Below are positions 57,445-64,000 of a stretch of DNA of 64,000 nucleotides, one piece after another. Under the pieces are notes generated by a model. The model made no database searches, was not told where the DNA came from, and worked only from the letters and a program-made list of their open reading frames with translations. Numbering within the stretch: the first letter of the stretch is position 1; each line of letters opens with the position of its first letter. Position numbers and translations under genes: made by a program. The DNA comes from Glandiceps talaboti (taxonomy: Eukaryota > Hemichordata > Enteropneusta > Spengelidae), in the NCBI RefSeq assembly GCF_964340395.1, contig NC_135557.1:23864875-23928874 (forward strand), written 5' to 3'.

Positions 57445-57970
57445 GTGAGTTGAAATATGTATATTGAATCATCCTAAAACTGATTAACCTGCAGCCCTAT
57501 GAAAATCACAGCAAGTTATTCACCAGACACTTGCCAGCTTTCAGACCACTGGAGAGAATAGTGGTCTGAGGCAAGCCTGAACTTGTGTAAGACGTGAAAT
57601 TGTTTGAAAGTACCCAATACTTGTGCGCTGTTTATACTACAAAACGTCACAATGCTAAACAAACTGTACATGTATATATACACTTGTATCATTCACACCA
57701 TAGACCCGAGGGCTTATGTTCACACGTATTATGACTATGTTGATATCGATCTGATGTAAGAGATATGTCATTTCACAGTTACTTTAATTTTATACTTAAT
57801 AACCACCTGTTTCTAAAAAGAAGAGAGTGAATATATTTGACAGGGTGGAACTGTTTGATGTCATATTCTTCAATATCGCAGTAATCTCTCTCTATCTATC
57901 TCTCACTCACTCTCCCTCTCTCTCTCCCGCCCTCCCTCCCTCCCCCCTCCCCCCTCTCTCTCTCTCTCTT

Positions 57971-58023
<53 letters not shown>

Positions 58024-58151
58024 GAGACTCTCTCTCTCTCTCATATTAAAATACTGCATATTAAATAATTATATTATTCGATTCCCTTATATAGCAAATA
58101 TTGCAAAATTGTTCGAAAATAAATGTCTGTGTCTGTTGTTTATATTTTCAG
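57445..58151 (+). other. Gene 2 intron 1
   Basis: Contains (TC)n at about 57880-57968 and (TGTC)n at 57970-58020; ends TATATTTTCAG. The long frame running through the TC array into exon 2 is a low-complexity read-through. Confidence 0.85.
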
Positions 58152-58472
58152 GCACAGTTACCTGGAAAGAAATTCCGGAAGGCGTTTGCACCTCGTTAAA
58201 TGAAACAATCACACTAACTTGTGCATTTGATGGTCTAGATCCTCAATTACTTCCTGAGTGGCACCATTTTACAGACAGTACCACATTTGTGTTGGTAGCC
58301 TCCGGTTTAGATGTAATTCCGGAGTATAGTAATTGTGAAATAACAGGTGACCACAGTAAAGGAGAATACCACTTGACAATCAATTCGGTTGAGGTGAAAG
58401 ATGCAGGCGTCTGGAGATGTAAAGTATCACGGGGCATTGATCCCCCTTATCATGAAGCTGAAGTAGCATTGA
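58152..58472 (+). CDS. Gene 2 exon 2: Ig domain (V-like)
   Basis: Acceptor TATATTTTCAG ends at 58151; donor A|GTAAGT follows 58472; 321 bases, phase 1-1. Core: ITLTCAFDG (Cys), PEWHHF (Trp), YHLTINSVEVKDAGVWRC (D-x-G-x-W-x-C, Trp in place of Tyr). The N-terminus starts GTVTWKEIPEG. The rest of the gene is not visible: a microsatellite and an assembly gap follow. Probably another membrane or secreted IgSF protein related to the first gene. Confidence 0.9.
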
Positions 58473-58566
58473 GTAAGTATTTACAGCCTATTGCCATGGA
58501 GTCATGTAATCTTTGGTTTCATATATGCTAGTTGTATGTACCTACCTACCCACCCATCTACATGTA

Positions 58567-58594
58567 GCATGCATGCATGCATACATACATACAT

Positions 58595-58629
<35 letters not shown>

Positions 58630-58800
58630 TACATACATACATACATACATACATACATACATACACACATACACACATACACACATACATACATACATAC
58701 ATACATACATACATACATACATAGATACATACATGCATACATACATACATTCATACTTACACACATACACACATACATACATACATACATACATACATAC
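58567..58800. repeat. (CATA)n/(CA)n microsatellite running into the gap
   Basis: Over 230 bases of CATA and CACA units. Long open frames here on both strands (Tyr-Ile-His-Thr or Tyr-Val-Cys-Met repeats) are artefacts. Confidence 0.97.
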
Positions 58801-59000
58801 NNNNNNNNNNNNNNNNNNNNNNNNNNNNNNNNNNNNNNNNNNNNNNNNNNNNNNNNNNNNNNNNNNNNNNNNNNNNNNNNNNNNNNNNNNNNNNNNNNNN
58901 NNNNNNNNNNNNNNNNNNNNNNNNNNNNNNNNNNNNNNNNNNNNNNNNNNNNNNNNNNNNNNNNNNNNNNNNNNNNNNNNNNNNNNNNNNNNNNNNNNNN
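58801..59000. other. Assembly gap (200 N)
   Basis: Exactly 200 unknown bases, probably a placeholder length rather than a measured distance. The sequence after it jumps to a second copy of the region starting at 51422. Confidence 0.98.
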
Positions 59001-60113
59001 CATCCATACCCAGTTATCAGAAAAACAAAAGATTATAATGTTTGGCCACTTGTAGTGCTGTTCAAAAGACTTAGTAAGTTTTAGACCACAAGTGAAGACG
59101 TTGACTCTGAGTTGGGAGCTATAGTCTACTAATAGCTTGCAAAGCGGCCACATAGCAGCTCAATGACTTTTACGCATTTTTTGGGGTGGTTTTACCCATT
59201 AGGTGCAATGACCATGTATGCGCATTCTATATGTGCATTCTCCACATGGAGGGTGCTATAATATCATCGTCAGGCAGCCGGTCACAAATGAATCTACCCT
59301 GCATGAGCTTATGGGCTTTGCATAGTTATGTAGTTATGAAAATGATATTAAGTCATATAGACTTTTCGATCCTACAGACTTCTTTGACAAAAATATCTTA
59401 ATTTCCTAGTGTTTCAATCCTGGCACAGATTGGTGCCATTTCCACCTGGCCAGAAAAGTTTGCTCACTTTGTTTCAAATCAGATTCAAAATGTGTGACTA
59501 TAATGTTCATGAAAATAAGAATTGTCTCAGCCATATTTTGTTAACTGTACATACTGCCATGACTTAGCCCTCATTTTCTATAATTTGTGACATCCCCTTA
59601 TGAGACTTTGTTCATAAAATGACTGCAACACAGGTAAGGCCTAAATAAATAATTATTTGGTTCCGGTTACCCGACCCCACCTAGCTTATCACTGCCAACC
59701 CTAAACTTTTTGTTACGTATTCGGGAAAAAAATAAGAAAATTTGAGTCATGTATTGCTTGTCATTTGATACTAATTTACTAGGTGACTATTTCATGACAA
59801 TAGACACAGCACAACATTTTCAACCAAGTACTCACAATATATTACCAAATCACTGTCATCCTATTTATTTGCAAGTAAAAACAAAAGAATCTGGGACTGG
59901 CATAATTGTGGTGCTCTTCATCATAAGCATTTATTAAAACTCAACAGAAGAGTGTGTTAGCACAGCAGAACAATTCAACTAAATATTTGTACAAACCACA
60001 AAGGGTGGCACATATGTGTGTGGCACAATGTAGAGTGTATGTTCCTTTGCTGTGCAACCCTCTAGTAGGATGACAAACCATTCTTTCATGTACACAAACT
60101 CATGACTTTTGAT

Positions 60114-60687
60114 CAGTCACTTGTGAACTAATATTTCATTCCAGGATGGTGATATATTCTAGTCTAGGATGATCATAATACAAAATAATGACGTTATTAT
60201 AGGTATTTACGATACGATACCGTTACAATTCACTGTTTTGGATATAAAGAGAGAAGTTGTGAAACAGCTCACTAATGATTCAGGACGTTACATCATTCTT
60301 CAACATGTTAATGAATGAATACTTGTTGCTGATTGGCTGTAAGCATTGCCGTCCTCATTAACATGTTGGTGATCGCCATGAAAGGAAGGTTGTTAAAAAT
60401 GTGGAGCTATTGCTTGGGAAACACGTTCGAAAACCCATTTTGGATCAGTGCCATGGGTGGTTATGTTTTAGTTATATTTGTTAATTTCGGAATTACATCA
60501 GATTGTTGAAATTGTCATGTACCTCCGCTGTATTAGCTTGTGACGTCCGGTTTCCCAACTTCTCTCTTATCTGAAACAGTGACCTGTAACAGTATTTTTT
60601 GAATATCACAAATTATTTTGTATTATGATCATCCTACACTAGAACATCACCATCCTGGAATGGAATATTAGCTCACAAGTGACTATG
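60114..60687. mobile_element. hAT-type MITE, copy 2
   Basis: Same element and same CTTTTGAT flanks (60106-60113 and 60688-60695) as in copy 1; left end CAGTCACTTGTGAAC. Its presence at the same place in both copies shows it inserted before they diverged. Confidence 0.85.
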
Positions 60688-61199
60688 CTTTTGATGCTGA
60701 CATTTGTGAATCCAAACAGTAGTAGTATAATACTATATATAGTATCATATTTTAAATAAAGGCATATACACTTGCATTTACACAAGCTAGCTCAATATAC
60801 ATTGGTATGACCTTTGACACCAACTGAGTTCAAAAGTCTACAGTCATTCATATGCTAATTAATCTAAACTCTGTTATACATGTGGCAAGTTTCTACTAGT
60901 TTTTACAATTCTTTTTATAAATCTTTTGTTTTCCAGACACTTCTTTTTTTTAAAGGAATATAAATAATGACTGACGACTTTATGGTGACATTCTAAAGGA
61001 CAAAACAACATCATCTTCATTTCTATATATAAGAGGAAATTTAAACTTTGCAATAAATATTGTAATTTTAAAAGAAAATTGTTGAACATATCTCAACTTT
61101 TAAGTTTTCAGTATGCACTTAATTAAGCTTCTACTAAAATCAACATTTATTTGCAACCTCATATTTTAAATTTTTTATTTATAATTTGTATTTTTTTAG

Positions 61200-61236
61200 A
61201 ATGTTGCTAATATGAAGAACCCATCAAAACTAGTCT
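61200..61236 (+). CDS. Possible 37-bp exon, copy 2
   Basis: Same splice sites and length as at 54851-54887; reads NVANMKNPSKLV plus one base. One amino-acid difference (V to M). Confidence 0.3.
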
Positions 61237-62149
61237 GTAAGTATGACGTGACAGGGCGCCCTCACACATCGGCCAGCCCAATGAGAGAGAGTGACCGGAG
61301 TGACTTTAAAAAAAATAAACAACAGAATTTTAAAACATTCTTTTACAATTGTTTTTAGACGTTAACCTCAGAACCTGTTTCATTTTCTAAAGAACTAATA
61401 TGAGGCACAATTTCCTAAACATATCTTCTTGTAGTACACAATGCTGACGAGACATTAGTTAAAATTTGCGATTGGCTTTCAATTTTTTTTTTTTACTCTG
61501 TGTACTACTAGTAGGAATTTTCACAATCTATTCATCAATGAACATTCTTTCCTGCATCTCTTCTTTACTTTTGATATAAGCTCATGCACTAATCATGTTT
61601 CACTATAATGTCTGTAAACAATGAAGGACTGTCCCAAATTGATCTGTACGCATGGTGAACATGTCGAAAAAATGAAAATATCTAAAAAAAATAAACACAA
61701 AGTCACATTCTTTTCTTGCACAACTGTCGATGTCACTGTTTACTCCGTGCGTACTACCACTGGCGCATTGGTGGCGTGCTCAACTCACACTATAATAAAT
61801 TTTAGTATTTTTTAGCAACTTGTTGGAAAATGTGAATGATTCCTTCAGATTTTTACTGAAAATTCCAAACTAATGCTTACAAATTATATGCATGTCACGG
61901 TCGCGATTTTGTCTCAAAAAGCCAGCTGCACGCGCGCGTACGGGTGAGTGCGTCTTGTTCATTTAGACTTGGGCCCGAGCGAGCCGTACCGGTTGGAAAC
62001 AACTTTTTTTAAATATGGCTTTCGCTCTATCACCATCACTATACACTACGAACTATTCACTGTAACCTCTAGCTCTCATCTCATCTCACAAAACACACAA
62101 CGGATCATTTAGAACAAAAGTAAATATGTTATCACACACAAAGCAAATA

Positions 62150-62460
62150 TTTACGCCTACCTCGCACCGGAAGGCACTGCACACTGTAGCAGCTCAGAAG
62201 TACGGATAGCTGATGTTGCCAACATTCTTGGTGGATCTGAAACCGACAGTCTCGGATACCAGCTCTTGTTGGACACAGGCATTCCAAAATTAACATGTAA
62301 ATCCTTGTTGGGTCAGTGCACATCACGGGTGAAAACTTCGTTTCGAGGTAGACGTGGAGCTCTCATCTCGATCTCAAACCGTTGCCAAGATCATGAAGAT
62401 AGGATATTACTATTATACGCATGCGCAAGGTCAGATTATACTCGAGCGCGCGCGAATCAG
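62150..62460 (-). promoter_or_regulatory. CpG-containing putative minus-strand promoter, copy 2
   Basis: Equivalent of 55800-56110, with the NRF1-like ACGCATGCGCAA at 62417-62428 and the same GCGAG|GTAGGC donor-like site near 62160 on the minus strand. Its conservation in both copies is no more than that of the surrounding sequence. Confidence 0.33.
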
Positions 62461-62634
62461 TTTTGAAATATGTAACGAGATTATAAGTCATAGGGGCACG
62501 TGGAATTTCTGGGGATTTCTTCGATTGTTGTTTTTCATGTCTATAAATCTTTCTATATATATACTCATAGTATACATCCAATAGATTAAAACAACGTTTT
62601 CATTTACCAATACATCTTTGGTTTGTATTGTATA

Positions 62635-62635
62635 T

Positions 62636-62682
<47 letters not shown>

Positions 62683-62700
62683 TCTGTTTGTTTGTTTGTT
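62635..62700. repeat. (TTTA)n microsatellite, copy 2
   Basis: Longer TTTA array than in copy 1, followed by TTTG units. Confidence 0.95.
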
Positions 62701-63189
62701 TATTTGTTTGTTTGTTTTATCTGTTTTATTTATTTACTTATAATTGGCAAATAGTTATGCCAAAAGTATAAGAAATCTGCGTAAATTAATTTCAAGGTCG
62801 GATGGATAGAGTTACGATGGTCATGGAAAGCCAGTGGTTGGTGAATGGAACGACCAATATGTATATGATGTCATCAACAAACCTCTTCCAATATATTGTA
62901 TGGTTGTAATTGGTACATACGTACATAGTTGGCGAGTATAATTTTACCAGTTTTCCTATAGCTATATGTTTGTGTAAGATGGGATGACCTTGCTACCCAT
63001 AACAGTGCAGTGAGTATTCCTGGGGGAAGTAGCTCTACCATTGACCTGTAAAAACAAGTTAAAACCTGAAGTAGCACACATAATGTGGCGATGATGACAT
63101 TGACGGGACATGAAAACAGATTTTGAAACCACCAGAGCATAGTGTATGACACGTAAGTCGACAGTGGAATTCGCGCAAACAGTGCCATT

Positions 63190-63245
63190 AACACTAATAA
63201 CAGTGAATTGCTAACTTGCTAACTTAAGCGATAAGTTGCAAGTAG

Positions 63246-63300
<55 letters not shown>

Positions 63301-63560
63301 ATTTTATTTATTAACGTGACCTATGTGGACTTAAAGTATACATTTGTTTATCGGATCTAGTACTATTGTTATTAAAACTTGCCACATCCAGCCCCTGGGG
63401 CTTATAAGACACAAAACAAACTTGTTGCAAAATAAATAAATACATAAAGGAACATTTTTTTCCAAGTGTAAGGAGTATAAGCTTATCTTACAAATAATAC
63501 ATTGTCTCCTTTCTCTTGTTATAAACATCAAAGTCGAGTAGAAGGTAAGAGCAAGCTTAT
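63190..63560. mobile_element. Copy-2-specific insertion with (TTG)n tract
   Basis: Copy 1 passes from GCGCAAACAGTG to CGCGGATTCATTTC in about 40 bases (56.80-56.85 kb); copy 2 has about 400 bases between the same words. The extra sequence starts with a (TTG)n run at 63247-63301 and has no coding domain. A retroposed SINE-like fragment is plausible. Confidence 0.6.
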
Positions 63561-64000
63561 GTCCTCGCGGATTCATTTCAACCCAGATTTCTCTCAAAAT
63601 TGTTCAAAAAGTACATAAAATCATAAACCAGATATATGTTTATCGACATTGAACGAGGATTTCAGATAAATTGTTTGGGGAGGCCCCTATTTTAATACTC
63701 GACTTTGTGCTTTCGTCAACATTACCTCAATTCTATATTTAGTGTATATAATGTCATTTCAGGTCAAAATGACAATAGAAAGTGGTAAACGGGGCTTTCC
63801 AGTGTATTTCAAGGGACATATAGCGAACTACTTCCGGGTTGGGCCTATACCGTGCAGGGTTTGTGTTCTTAGGAAAATACTACTGCCAACACAATTGTTT
63901 ATCTTTCATTGTGAATGATAACGTGACAACAACAGAATCTATAGGACAGACACTTTGGAAAAAGCTACGTTTGTGAGTACCACACAAACGTACTTTGTTG

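Larger units (their letters stand above)
59001..64000. repeat. Large duplicated segment, copy 2
   Basis: Colinear with 51422-57271 and truncated by the gap on the left and the window edge on the right. At its right end the offset to copy 1 is 6729 bases, so the equivalent of the gene 2 start codon would fall near 64098, just outside. It carries an insertion of about 300-400 bases with a (TTG)n tract at 63.19-63.56 kb that copy 1 lacks. Confidence 0.93.

Noticed and set aside
57827-58151. Apparent N-terminal extension of the gene 2 Ig domain through SLSLSVCLSVCL repeats
   Set aside because: It is (TC)n and (TGTC)n intron sequence read through an acceptor; the signal-peptide exon at 57369 with a phase-1 donor explains the start better.
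58513-59055. Long frames of Tyr-Ile-His-Thr and Tyr-Val-Cys-Met repeats on both strands
   Set aside because: Produced by the CATA/CA microsatellite and by the N gap translated as X; no real protein.
1-64000. tRNA, rRNA, CRISPR array or bacterial operon
   Set aside because: No cloverleaf, rRNA core or CRISPR-type spaced repeats were recognised; the intron-rich exons and transposons show animal nuclear DNA. The regular arrays here are minisatellites or transposon subterminal repeats.

Overview
This is an intron-rich, AT-rich, repeat-rich window of an animal nuclear genome. GT-AG introns in phase 1 separate single-domain exons, and LINE and DNA transposons fill the introns. The TACATGTA-rich background, dense foldback elements and a strongly expanded IgSF receptor suggest a marine invertebrate (amphioxus, hemichordate or lophotrochozoan type). 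The species cannot be fixed from sequence alone.

Region 1 (1-166, minus strand): the edge of a neighbouring gene, one partial exon encoding a PKD/REJ-like beta-sandwich. Region 2 (753-27616, plus strand): the main gene. Eighteen exons can be assembled into one continuous frame of 4034 coding bases (about 1344 residues, signal peptide not seen). They encode seven Ig domains, one FN3 domain, a second cysteine-containing membrane-proximal domain split over two exons, one transmembrane helix, and a tail of about 330 residues with ten Y-x-x-(V/L) tyrosine modules. Three of these are canonical ITIMs, one is a YDxV Nck-type site, and a proline-rich stretch lies near the end. The order Ig-FN3-TM-tyrosine tail is nephrin-like. 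Its introns hold a TTAA MITE, several foldbacks, a decayed minus-strand L2/CR1-type LINE, a decayed 4.5-kb hAT transposon carrying a 33-bp minisatellite, and a 1.9-kb near-complete palindrome.

Region 3 (27617-51421): no confident gene. It holds a 3.56-kb tandem duplication (copies A and B) and an older diverged copy C. Copy B is split by a 2946-bp transposon with long inverted termini, and copy A preserves the empty target site. A relic terminal exon reads open on the minus strand in A and B.

Region 4 (51422-64000): two colinear copies of one segment (51422-57271 and 59001-64000). Between them lie the first two exons of a second IgSF gene (signal peptide exon and V-type Ig exon, plus strand), then a tetranucleotide array and a 200-base assembly gap. 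The second copy starts exactly at the gap and runs off the window just before its own start codon would be expected. It is therefore either a tandem IgSF gene duplication or a second haplotype wrongly placed in series.
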